A stretch of DNA of 26,620 nt from Nitrospirae bacterium UBA4572 (lineage in GTDB: Bacteria > Nitrospirota > Leptospirillia > Leptospirillales > Leptospirillaceae): NCBI GenBank assembly GCA_002387725.1, contig DGKK01000021.1:1-26620 (forward strand). Reading direction: 5' to 3'. The position numbers and the translations under genes are program-made. The notes under the pieces are model-generated. The model saw only the letters and a list, made by a program, of their open reading frames with translations. It was not told the DNA's origin and did not search any database. This document shows, in pieces, positions 1-7,057 of the stretch. The stretch's first letter is position 1. The number at the start of each line of letters is the position of its first letter.

Positions 1-72
1 AGGGAGGGGAGGATGTCAATCGAAAACTTTTTCATGAATGGATTTCCGAAAGGCTTCGTAAGGAGGGGATGG

Positions 73-1113
73 ATGTTCGGTGATGCTGTCAGACGCTGGA
101 GTGTTGTGGCAGGAATTTGGGGAGCCTTTTATGGGACGGCAGTGGCCGCTCCTCTCTCCGAATCTCCTCGGGAGGAATGGACACTTGTCAGGGAGATTCC
201 TCTTCCGGGAAAGGCGACTCGACTCGATTACATGAGTCTCGACCCTTCGGACAATCGACTCTATCTCGCCCATCTTGGAGACGGGCGCCTGGTGGTCTTC
301 GATACAAAAAAGAGTCGTGTGATCGCCGATCTGCCGGGTTTCCCCCATGTCCATGGGGTCCTTGTGGTTCCGGGACTTCATCGGGTCTACGCGACTGTCT
401 CGACCCTGTCGAGAAGAAAAGCGGGGAGGCTTGTCGTGCTGGACTCCCGCACCCTTCACGGAGTGGCGAAAATTTCGGTGGGAATCCATCCGGACGGCCT
501 TGATTACGAGTCCACCACGGGTCGGCTCTTTGTCTCGAACGAGTGGGGAGGAAGCGTCAGCGTCGTGGATGCCCTCCATGAACGGGTGATCGGGACGATT
601 CCGCTCGGAGGCGAGGTCGGAAACACCCGTGTCGACCCTGTCGCCCATCGGGTATGGGCCACGGTCCAGACCCAAAATCTCCTTGTCGGGATGGATCCGA
701 AATCGCTGACGGTCGTGCGTCGAATCCCTCTCCCCTGCCGCCATCCCCATGGACTTCTCATTCGCGGGAAGCGCCATCTGGCCCTGGTGGCCTGCGAGAG
801 GGATGCAAGTCTTCTGGGCGTGGACCTTGTGACCGGGAGGATCCTCTTTCGCTCCACCACGGGGAAGCGGCCGGATGTTTTGAGTGAGGATCCTTCCCGT
901 CACTTGCTCTTTGTGGCCTCGGAGTCAGGGGTGGTCGATGTCTTTCGTCTGGGCGATCATCTGGAAAAGCTGTCGGAAAAATTTCTCGGTGTTCGGGCAC
1001 ACTCTGTTCTCGTCGATCCCCGCAGTTCGTTGCTCTATTTTCCCTTTGAAAACAGAGGGGATCGGCCGGTTCTCCGGATCTATGAATGGAAAAAACAAGG
1101 GGAGAAATCCTGA
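73..1113 (+). CDS. Exported YncE/YVTN-type beta-propeller protein
   Basis: This is probably a periplasmic or secreted seven-bladed beta-propeller of the YncE/YVTN class, which usually acts as a binding scaffold; no substrate can be named. Blade-like repeats recur through the protein (NRLYLAHLGDGRLVVFDT, GRLFVSNEWGGSVSVVDA and others). I chose the ATG at 73 because AGGAGGGG lies just upstream (61-68) and the protein then opens with a standard signal peptide (positively charged start, hydrophobic core, cleavage after TAVAA). An in-frame ATG at 13 with its own purine-rich site would add 20 residues. The gene before it is outside the window, so operon membership is unknown. The exported propeller fold is fairly sure and the role is unknown. 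Confidence 0.8.
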   Translation: MFGDAVRRWSVVAGIWGAFYGTAVAAPLSESPREEWTLVREIPLPGKATRLDYMSLDPSDNRLYLAHLGDGRLVVFDTKKSRVIADLPGFPHVHGVLVVPGLHRVYATVSTLSRRKAGRLVVLDSRTLHGVAKISVGIHPDGLDYESTTGRLFVSNEWGGSVSVVDALHERVIGTIPLGGEVGNTRVDPVAHRVWATVQTQNLLVGMDPKSLTVVRRIPLPCRHPHGLLIRGKRHLALVACERDASLLGVDLVTGRILFRSTTGKRPDVLSEDPSRHLLFVASESGVVDVFRLGDHLEKLSEKFLGVRAHSVLVDPRSSLLYFPFENRGDRPVLRIYEWKKQGEKS

Positions 1114-1424
1114 CCTGCCCCCCCGTTTCCTTCGACGGTCAAGAACAAGGAGGAAGGGCAATCTCTGGCAAGGAGCCCGGACTTCCCCGGAGCGTCTCGG
1201 GCGGGAGCAAGGAGTCTTCGGGGCTTTCCCGTTCCTCTTTGCCGGAGGGCGAAGAGAAAACAGTCCGAAAAGGAAAAGGGGGGAAGGGCCGGGGATCCGA
1301 GTCTGAGAGCGAGAATCAATGATGGTCGGCATTTCTTGATTGCACAGGGGGGGGAGGGCTGTTAGGATAAAGGTTCTTCTTTTCGCAGGCCTTCAATCTT
1401 CCTCGGTGCAAGGAGCGTTTTGGT
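1114..1424. other. Intergenic region with one hairpin and a promoter
   Basis: No convincing gene lies in this 311-base gap, and the short open frames here lack start signals and protein character. It holds a 9-bp stem hairpin at 1235-1256 (loop GGAG) without a T-run, so it is not a standard terminator. A promoter-like pair for the next gene lies near 1340-1368. Confidence 0.5.
1340..1368 (+). promoter_or_regulatory. Putative sigma70-type promoter for the outer-membrane protein
   Basis: TTGCAC and TAGGAT are separated by 17 bases, leaving a leader of about 50 bases before the ATG at 1425. The -35 match is only partial. The -10 is identical to the one proposed for thyX, which adds some weight. 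Confidence 0.4.
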
Positions 1425-2534
1425 ATGTCGAATCATGTCAGGTTTTTTCTCAGTCGGAGACAGGTCGGGGCTGTTCTCCTTTTGGCGGCCGTCCTTCTCT
1501 TGGTCGGAGGGAGGGTGTCGGCTCTGGCCGATCAACTCCCCCCGGGAAGCGGAGGATCGCCCGCTTCTGCCGACTCACCTCAGTCTTCGTCCACGACTTC
1601 CTCGGATCCTTCGTCCGGGGGGCTCGTCGACCACCCCGGGGCCCTCTTGCCAGGGGGCACTCCCAACACCACCACCGGGATGCTGGCAAGCGGCCTGGCC
1701 CACGCCGGCAACCGCATTTTCCTTGAGCCGCTCATCGTCAAGGATGGGGACATCGACAACCAGCTCACCCTGATGCCGGCCTACGGAGGCATGCCGGGGG
1801 GCAGCAGTGCCTTTACGACGCCGATCATGCTGGAGAAGCGACTGACGCACCACTTCAGCCTGCGCGTCGATACCCACTATATTGCCCTCTGGGCTCCCGG
1901 AAAGACCTACGAGGGACTCCAGTACGCGGGGCTTCAGGGGAAGCTTCTCCTCTACGAGAACGATCCCCACGAGATCTTCACGACCTTCATCATGCGGGGG
2001 ATCACCCCGGTGGGTGGCTCTGCCGTGGGCCAGGGCAACCCGTTCACCCTTTACTCCTATCTGGTCTTCAACAAGGGGCTGGGCGACCTCTCCTCCCGCT
2101 ATCTCCGTCCCTTTGCCCTACAGACCGATGTTGCCGGGATCGTTCCCTTCGGAAATGGCCCCATGCCCCTTTCCGACTTCATGGGAACCTATGATTACGG
2201 GAACTCCTTTCGCTTCGACGGGGCGCTCGAATACAGCCTGATGTACCTTCACGACATCGAAGGGGTCAGGATGCCCGACTTTTTGGCTCACCTGACTCCG
2301 GCGGTGGAGTCGCGGACCCTCGTCAACCTCTCGAACAACGGCTACTACGGACTGACCGAGGGGTATCTCTCCTACGAGATGAACTATCAGGCGGACTGGT
2401 ACCAGGTGAGCGTGGCCTACCAGCAGCCGTACGGAGCGGACTCTTCCTTCATGGGGCAGAGATATGTCCTCTATACGACCTTCTTTTACGGCTGGCTGCT
2501 GAAGAAGATGGGGTACCACTCCACGCCCTATTAG
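1425..2534 (+). CDS. Predicted outer-membrane beta-barrel protein
   Basis: This is a 369-residue exported protein. A signal peptide (hydrophobic stretch about residues 15-30, cleavage after VSALA) is followed by a low-complexity Ser/Pro/Gly linker (about 37-80). A body rich in alternating aromatic and glycine segments follows, ending in a strand-like YVLYTTFFYGWLL, as expected for an outer-membrane barrel. The ATG has AAGGAG nine bases upstream. The layout recalls the 'transporter/phenol MetA-pathway' barrel group, but I cannot assign a family or substrate. It stands alone, converging on thyX. Confidence 0.7.
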   Translation: MSNHVRFFLSRRQVGAVLLLAAVLLLVGGRVSALADQLPPGSGGSPASADSPQSSSTTSSDPSSGGLVDHPGALLPGGTPNTTTGMLASGLAHAGNRIFLEPLIVKDGDIDNQLTLMPAYGGMPGGSSAFTTPIMLEKRLTHHFSLRVDTHYIALWAPGKTYEGLQYAGLQGKLLLYENDPHEIFTTFIMRGITPVGGSAVGQGNPFTLYSYLVFNKGLGDLSSRYLRPFALQTDVAGIVPFGNGPMPLSDFMGTYDYGNSFRFDGALEYSLMYLHDIEGVRMPDFLAHLTPAVESRTLVNLSNNGYYGLTEGYLSYEMNYQADWYQVSVAYQQPYGADSSFMGQRYVLYTTFFYGWLLKKMGYHSTPY

Positions 2535-2595
2535 GCGACGATCGGGAACCGCCAACCGACAGATGTTGTGGGGATCGAACCCGGGAAAAGGGGGA

Positions 2596-3408
2596 TCAGC
2601 CGGGAGCGTTTCCGGCCTTCTTGTACAGGTCGGAGAGAAGGGGAAACTTGCGGGCAAAGAGGTCGTAGGCGGTCCGGGCGTATTCCCGAATCTCATACTG
2701 GGCGTTTTCTTTGGTGCGGAGATCGAAGAAATTCATGAGAGAGCGGAAGTTGACGGTCCAGTAGACATCGCTGTAGGCGGAGACGGGCATCGCCGACCGG
2801 AGAAGCTCCCGGGCCCGGGCCCGATAGGGATTCCGGGCGGCAGGGTCTTTTTTTTCGCCGGAGAGTCTCCCGTCGGAGGCCGCCTCGTCGATGCGACGGC
2901 AGGCCTCCTGGTATTCGGTTTCGTAGAAGGCGAAGATCTCCTCCATGAGGGCCGCATAGCGATCGATCTGATCGGGGGTCAGCACGGGAAAACCCTCGAC
3001 CGTCACGGCCGCCTTGTCCGGAACGTAATAGGCCGAAATGGGCTTTCGGTATCGCATGGAAAATTCGTTCCAGGTGGAGATCCTGTGTTTGACCCACTGG
3101 CGGAGGACGAAGATGGGGGCGATGAAGCGGAAGCGAAAGTAGACGGTTTCGAAGGGCGTTCCGTGGTGCTGGGAGAGAAGGTGAAAGAGGAGGTTTCGAT
3201 CCTTCTCCGTCAGGTCTTCCACTCGCCGGATCCGGCGGTTGGAGGTCGACACTCGGGCGGTATTGAGAATCGTTGTCTCGTCGCCCCAGGTATCCTCGAG
3301 TTCGATGAAGCCGAATTCTCCCAGACGTCTCGAAAACTCGGGGTTCTCCCGAAGCCGGGCGTCGATTTCCTCGGCGATCTCCCGGGTTCCTTCATTGAAT
3401 GTGGCCAT
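2596..3408 (-). CDS. thyX: Flavin-dependent thymidylate synthase ThyX
   Basis: It makes dTMP from dUMP with methylenetetrahydrofolate and a reduced flavin, in the cytoplasm. The ThyX core is clear: FRFIAPIFVLRQW, then the signature at residues 107-117 (KHR, seven residues, Ser; written KHRISTWNEFS), and the C-terminal SLMNFFDLRTKENAQYEIREYA that helps bind FAD and dUMP. The first signature residue is Lys where the family normally has Arg. I chose the ATG at 3408 because AGGGAG lies six bases upstream. An ATG at 3438 and a TTG at 3507 are in frame but have poor sites, and the 3507 start lies upstream of the proposed promoter. The result is 270 residues, slightly longer than many family members owing to a roughly 30-residue N-terminal helix. 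Confidence 0.95.
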   Translation of the reverse strand: MATFNEGTREIAEEIDARLRENPEFSRRLGEFGFIELEDTWGDETTILNTARVSTSNRRIRRVEDLTEKDRNLLFHLLSQHHGTPFETVYFRFRFIAPIFVLRQWVKHRISTWNEFSMRYRKPISAYYVPDKAAVTVEGFPVLTPDQIDRYAALMEEIFAFYETEYQEACRRIDEAASDGRLSGEKKDPAARNPYRARARELLRSAMPVSAYSDVYWTVNFRSLMNFFDLRTKENAQYEIREYARTAYDLFARKFPLLSDLYKKAGNAPG

Positions 3409-3728
3409 GGCGCTCTCCCTGACGTGAACATCGAACATGCCTTCGGGAAGAGATCCTATCACGATTGCCAAGTCCCGACAAAATGAAAAGGGGGAGATTC
3501 CAGTCAATCATCGATGATCGGGTCGCCTTTGGGAAAAAGAGAGAAAGAGGTGGCTGAGAGTCGAAGCCGTCTCTCCGGCCGATCCTTGGAGAGTCCGGTG
3601 TCGCGAAACAAAAAGGATTCCAGGATCGAACCCTTGGTGAGGTGGGAACTCCGTTCTGACCTCCGGCCCTCCCCTCCGAATGGAAGGGTGCGGTCGGGCA
3701 GGAAAGCCAGAACAGAAGGAGGGAAGAG
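3409..3728. other. Intergenic region upstream of thyX
   Basis: Apart from the proposed thyX promoter at 3453-3481 I see no gene, RNA or repeat in these 320 bases. A plus-strand open frame beginning at 3514 has no protein character and mirrors the minus-strand gene beyond it. Confidence 0.4.
3453..3481 (-). promoter_or_regulatory. Putative thyX promoter
   Basis: Read on the minus strand, TTGTCG and TAGGAT are 17 bases apart. Transcription would begin near 3446, giving a leader of about 38 bases to the ATG at 3408. This is a sequence match only. Confidence 0.4.
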
Positions 3729-4412
3729 TCAGGCAGGCTGTCCAGGGTGTGCGGAGCGGGAAGCGGGCAGAAGGGAATGTGCCCTTCTGTTTTGGCTTCG
3801 GGGCTTCGACCCTTTCCAGTTAAAGGGCACCGCGCCTTTGGCAGGTGAAGTCCGTGCCCAGAGTTCGACGAGTCCCTTCTGGAACTCATCGGTTTTCTTT
3901 GCCATGAGGGAGTCGTCTTCAATGGTGATCGAGGACCGGATCCTGTTGTCGGCACGATCGATGTCATCGGGAGCGACTGTGACGCACTCCCCCGGAACGA
4001 TGTTTCGGGGAGTAATGTCGCCGGGAGACTCCATCACGATCATCGAGCTCTTGAGCCGGGCCTTGTCGGAGAGGAAGATTCCCCCCACGGACTCAACGGT
4101 CAGAACGCGACCGGTGGGGGCATTGCAGACCGGTTCTCCCTTCTTGTCCATCCGGGTTTCCCGGATGACAAGGGACATGTTGCGGCTTCGAGGCATATGA
4201 TGGACGGCCAAGACGACCCCTCCCACAAAGGAGGGAGCCTTCTTTTCCGGATCGGTCGCGCCTGCCAGATCTCCCGCCGAGGCCACTTCCATCCCCGACA
4301 GAGTCGATCCGATCCAGAGTCCCATGGCCGCCATGACCTTTCCCAGTGTTCCCTTCAGTCTTTCCACGAATGATTTCTCCTTCTTGAGTGCCTCTATTTT
4401 TGATCCGAACAT
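3729..4412 (-). CDS. Orphan exported protein, unknown function
   Basis: I do not recognise this 227-residue protein. It has a lysine-rich N-terminus (about residues 1-27) followed by a hydrophobic segment ending in VASA, consistent with an export signal cleaved near residue 47. The middle has alternating hydrophobic residues (GRVLTVESVGGIFLSD, NRIRSSITIEDDSL) that could form a small beta domain. The tail (about 200-227) is basic and probably disordered. The start at 4412 has only a weak ribosome site, and a start at the internal Met-Ala-Ala (residue 28) would lose the basic region. A similarly long plus-strand open frame overlaps it, but only the minus-strand frame gives an export signal, so I accept this one with moderate confidence. 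Confidence 0.55.
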   Translation of the reverse strand: MFGSKIEALKKEKSFVERLKGTLGKVMAAMGLWIGSTLSGMEVASAGDLAGATDPEKKAPSFVGGVVLAVHHMPRSRNMSLVIRETRMDKKGEPVCNAPTGRVLTVESVGGIFLSDKARLKSSMIVMESPGDITPRNIVPGECVTVAPDDIDRADNRIRSSITIEDDSLMAKKTDEFQKGLVELWARTSPAKGAVPFNWKGSKPRSQNRRAHSLLPASRSAHPGQPA

Positions 4413-4540
4413 TCTTTCAAGGATTCAAGTCTTTCGTCCGAACATATAGCAATACCCATGCCCGAATATGATTGTCTTTCCTTCGTGAATGTTTATGTTT
4501 TTTGTGCAGGGAGAGGGTCAGAAGATTGTGCCCCGTTTTG

Positions 4541-4576
4541 TGACACTTATGTCCATCGGCGTGGACAAAAGTGTCA
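4541..4576. repeat. Near-perfect 15-bp inverted repeat
   Basis: TGACACTTATGTCCA and TGGACAAAAGTGTCA face each other around a six-base loop (TCGGCG), with a single mismatch. No T-run follows on either strand. It could be an operator-like palindrome, a structured transcript end for the gene ending at 4642, or a scrap of a transposon end. Confidence 0.6.
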
Positions 4577-4592
4577 GTCGGCTGCCAGGGGA

Positions 4593-4633
4593 GATCCCGA
4601 GGGCTCCTCAGTCAGAGGGAGAAGCCCGGGATC
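4593..4633. repeat. Imperfect inverted repeat downstream of the barrel gene
   Basis: GATCCCG and CGGGATC arms plus an inner GGCT/AGCC pair (two-base bulge) can fold into a long hairpin just after the stop codon of the minus-strand gene ending at 4642. It lacks a T-run and may mark a factor-dependent transcript end. Confidence 0.4.
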
Positions 4634-4641
4634 AGGAAGAT

Positions 4642-5253
4642 TTAAAGATAGTAGTGGAAGCCCAGCATGACATTCATGAGGGAGCCCATGAATGTGAACC
4701 CTGTGGCATTGGGTCCTCCCGAGGGGAAGTTCCAGTTGACGGAGACCGGGTTCCACTGGGCAAACCAGGCGAGATTCGGGATGTCGGTAATCTGGCTTTC
4801 GATGCCGACTCCCGCAGACAATGTCAGGGCGGAGGGCAGTCCGGCTCCCGTATTGAGGGCGGGGATCAGGTCGATATTGGCATAGAGGAGGGAATGCTTG
4901 CGGGTGATGAGGGCCAGCATGGGCTCCACATTCATGGTCACAAGAACGCTTGACTGGGGTGAGACTTGTGGAAGTCCCAGACCGATCCCACCATCGATGC
5001 CAAATTTGTCGTTGAACCAGTAGCGGGCATCGACGAAGCCTGTGTTTGTAAAGACATCCGATCCCCCCTGCACCATATCCATGGGAGCCCAGGCCAGGCC
5101 GATACCCAATTTCCCGGTATCGGAGAAGGTGGTGCCGGCCGGTTGGGAGTCACTCGAGTCGGCGAGGGCGAAAGGGGCCTTGGGAACAAGAAGGAGTGCG
5201 GAGATGAGAAAGAAAGACATGAGAGAAGGAAGAAAAGAACGGAAGCGGTTCAC
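4642..5253 (-). CDS. Predicted small outer-membrane barrel protein
   Basis: This 203-residue protein has a classic signal peptide (Arg-containing start, hydrophobic core about residues 12-30, cleavage after FALA). Its mature part has an amphipathic-strand pattern (FGIDGGIGLGLPQ, TLSAGVGIESQI) and ends in the aromatic-rich GFHYYL, typical of an outer-membrane barrel recognised by the Bam machinery. It starts at a GTG with AGAGG seven bases upstream, and this start keeps the charged n-region that the next ATG would lose. It resembles the protein at 14388-15110 in overall plan, but I cannot show homology. The function is unknown. Confidence 0.7.
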   Translation of the reverse strand: MNRFRSFLPSLMSFFLISALLLVPKAPFALADSSDSQPAGTTFSDTGKLGIGLAWAPMDMVQGGSDVFTNTGFVDARYWFNDKFGIDGGIGLGLPQVSPQSSVLVTMNVEPMLALITRKHSLLYANIDLIPALNTGAGLPSALTLSAGVGIESQITDIPNLAWFAQWNPVSVNWNFPSGGPNATGFTFMGSLMNVMLGFHYYL

Positions 5254-5309
5254 TGTTTGACCTCTGGTTGATTGATGTGGATGTGGGAAGTTCTGGCCAT
5301 ACTTTTTTT

Positions 5310-5338
5310 ATTATGACCCAAAAAACCTAAAAGATCAG
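5310..5338 (-). promoter_or_regulatory. AT-rich putative promoter for the small barrel gene
   Basis: On the minus strand a CATAAT -10 (five of six consensus bases) lies about 57 bases before the GTG start, in a locally AT-rich patch. The -35 region is poor, so the call rests on the -10 alone. Confidence 0.3.
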
Positions 5339-5384
5339 TGTTGTTTCTCACGATCCTGCGTGTTCGTGGTCACGATGGGTCGGC

Positions 5385-6059
5385 TCAAAGGGAGAGGATG
5401 GCTGTCGGAGAGAGGGTGCGGATATGCTCGACAGTCAGGTCGGCGAGTGTGAGATCGGAGAGCGGATAGGTGTGTCCGACTCCGATGGCTTTGAGTCCGG
5501 CCCCTTTGGCGGCTTCGAGCCCCTGCACGGAATCTTCGATGACGGCGATGGTTTCCGGCTCCCCCCGGTGGAGCCCCCGGCGAAGGAGCTCGGCCCGGGC
5601 CATCAGGTATCCGGAAGGGTCGGGCTTTCCTCGCGGCGTGTCCTCCGCGCTCACGATGAAGGAGAAGTGGGAGACGAGAGCGTTTTTCTCCAGAGCATGT
5701 TCGATTTCCGGCCGGAGCGCCCCCGACACGATGGCCAAGGGAACCTTGCCCGCCAGCTCGCGGATGAGAGGGGCGACCCCCTCGTATAGGGGAAGCCCTT
5801 CCTCCATTTTCTTTTCGTAAAGGGCCGATTTCGCCTCAATGAGCTCTGTCAGAATGGTGTCAGGGATGTCGCTTCCTCGAGCCGCCCGCCAGGCGGCGGA
5901 GAGACATCCCCGATCATCCATGCCGAGGTAGAGGCGCGCGTAGTCTTCGACGGAGAGGGGGACGTTCCAGGGGGCCAATACCTGAATGAACAGATCCCGA
6001 TGGACCGTCTCGTCATCGATGATGACCCCGTTAAAGTCGAAGATGACCGCTGAAATCAT
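5385..6059 (-). CDS. HAD-superfamily hydrolase, beta-phosphoglucomutase-like
   Basis: This is a HAD subfamily IA enzyme (224 residues) with a helical cap at about residues 15-90. Motif I is DFNGV at residues 8-12, motif II Ser112 (AIVSGA), motif III Lys145 (RGKPDPSGY) and motif IV Glu175-Asp176 (VIEDS), so the fold and metal site are intact. The second motif-I acid, normally Asp in phosphatases and phosphoglucomutases, is Asn10; it usually serves as the acid/base, so the chemistry may differ. The ATG at 6059 is the only start that keeps motif I, and the ribosome site is weak. The substrate is unknown, with sugar phosphates being typical for the family. Confidence 0.85.
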   Translation of the reverse strand: MISAVIFDFNGVIIDDETVHRDLFIQVLAPWNVPLSVEDYARLYLGMDDRGCLSAAWRAARGSDIPDTILTELIEAKSALYEKKMEEGLPLYEGVAPLIRELAGKVPLAIVSGALRPEIEHALEKNALVSHFSFIVSAEDTPRGKPDPSGYLMARAELLRRGLHRGEPETIAVIEDSVQGLEAAKGAGLKAIGVGHTYPLSDLTLADLTVEHIRTLSPTAILSL

Positions 6060-6122
6060 GAGTCAGGTCCCTGTCTGAAAGGAAAATGGTCGGCGTTCCG
6101 GTGTTGAGGGAAGGCTCAAGGC

Positions 6123-6154
6123 AAAAAAAGGGCCCCTGAAAAACCAGGGACCCT
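6123..6154 (-). terminator. Rho-independent terminator of the peroxiredoxin gene
   Basis: On the minus strand GGGTCCCTG pairs with CAGGGGCCC (one wobble pair) around a six-base loop. Seven T residues follow directly. It lies 25 bases after the peroxiredoxin stop codon. Confidence 0.9.
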
Positions 6155-6178
6155 CGTAAATGTCGGTATGAAAAACTC

Positions 6179-6781
6179 CTAGAGCTCTTTGGCGTGCTTT
6201 GCGAGGTAGTCGGCAACTCCCTCGGTGGAGGCCTTCATTGCGGGCTTTCCCTTTTGCCAGCCGGCCGGGCAGACCTCTCCGTGCTGCTCCGTGTACTGGA
6301 GCGCATCCACCATGCGAAGCATTTCGTCGACGTTGCGTCCCAGCGGAAGGTCGTTGATCACCTGGTGGCGGACGATGCGGTTTTTGTCGATCAGGAAGGA
6401 GCCGCGAAGGGCCAGCTTGTCGCCAATGAGAACATCGTAGTCACGGCTGATGCTCTTTGTGAGGTCGGCCACCATGGGGAAGTTCACATGGCCGAGGCCT
6501 CCCTTTTCGACGGGGGTGTTTTTCCAGGCGAGATGGGAAAAGTGAGAGTCGATGCTCACGGAAATAACTTCCACATTGCGGGAGTGGAACTCCTTCAGGC
6601 GATGCTCAAAGGCAAGGATTTCGGAGGGGCAGACGAAGGTGAAGTCGAGGGGGTAGAAAAAGAGGACGCCGTATTTTCCCTTGAGAACCTCCGAGAGGGT
6701 AAACTTGTCGTTGAAGGAGTTGTCGCCCATCACGGCAGTGGCGGTAAAGTCAGGTGCAGTCTTTCCAACAAGAACGGACAT
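6179..6781 (-). CDS. Typical 2-Cys peroxiredoxin (AhpC/Prx1 type)
   Basis: It reduces hydrogen peroxide and organic hydroperoxides in the cytoplasm. The peroxidatic cysteine is Cys51 in PLDFTFVCP with Thr48, the conserved Arg is Arg126, and the resolving cysteine is Cys171 in EVCPAGW, so it is a complete typical 2-Cys enzyme of 200 residues. The ATG at 6781 has GAGGAGG six bases upstream; the open frame continues further upstream but without family similarity. No dedicated reductase such as AhpF or AhpD is adjacent, so thioredoxin is the likely electron donor (inference). It is monocistronic, with its own promoter about 200 bases upstream and a strong terminator. Confidence 0.95.
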   Translation of the reverse strand: MSVLVGKTAPDFTATAVMGDNSFNDKFTLSEVLKGKYGVLFFYPLDFTFVCPSEILAFEHRLKEFHSRNVEVISVSIDSHFSHLAWKNTPVEKGGLGHVNFPMVADLTKSISRDYDVLIGDKLALRGSFLIDKNRIVRHQVINDLPLGRNVDEMLRMVDALQYTEQHGEVCPAGWQKGKPAMKASTEGVADYLAKHAKEL

Positions 6782-6837
6782 ATGGTTCCTCCTCAAGATC
6801 GATGATCGATCGGTGGGTTGATGGTAAGGGTGAAGGA

Positions 6838-6856
6838 AAACCCTGCGCCAGGGTTT
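6838..6856 (-). promoter_or_regulatory. Hairpin in the peroxiredoxin 5' leader
   Basis: AAACCCTG and CAGGGTTT form a perfect 8-bp stem with a 3-base loop. On the minus strand four T residues overlap the end, so it resembles a short terminator or attenuator about 57 bases before the start codon. The nearby GATCGATGATCGATC at 6796-6810 is also self-complementary. Confidence 0.4.
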
Positions 6857-6979
6857 CCGTCGTGACTTGTCGCTCTCCCAAGGCTTTGATGGTTCCGGCG
6901 AAAGAGAGAGGAAGTGTGGCACACCGTTTCGTCACTCCCATCTTTCCCTCCGGACCTTGATCGAAAAACGTCTCCTGCC

Positions 6980-7008
6980 ATTATACGACAGCTTCCCTGC
7001 GGAGTCGA
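6980..7008 (-). promoter_or_regulatory. Peroxiredoxin promoter
   Basis: A perfect TATAAT (minus strand, 6980-6985) lies 17 bases from TCGACT (7003-7008, four of six consensus bases). Transcription would start near 6973, giving an unusually long leader of about 190 bases. Confidence 0.55.
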
Positions 7009-7057
7009 CTCGCTCATTTTTTTAGCGGCCCGGACACTGGGCGGTCTTCTTTTTCGA

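Noticed and set aside
2563..3486. Plus-strand open frame of 307 codons over thyX
   Set aside because: It is the mirror of a clear ThyX gene. Long opposite-strand frames are expected in GC-rich coding sequence.
3769..3793. Hairpin AGAAGGG/CCCTTCT followed by TTTT on the plus strand
   Set aside because: It looks like a terminator, but no plus-strand gene precedes it and it lies inside the 3' end of a minus-strand gene. It is probably chance.
3514..4200. Plus-strand open frame of 228 codons opposite the orphan exported gene
   Set aside because: Its translation is Arg/Ser/Pro-rich with no export signal or domain, and no ribosome site precedes it. The minus-strand frame has a plausible signal sequence.
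6782..6922. N-terminal extension of the peroxiredoxin frame
   Set aside because: It has no similarity to the family, and the ATG at 6781 has an excellent ribosome site and gives a normal-length enzyme.
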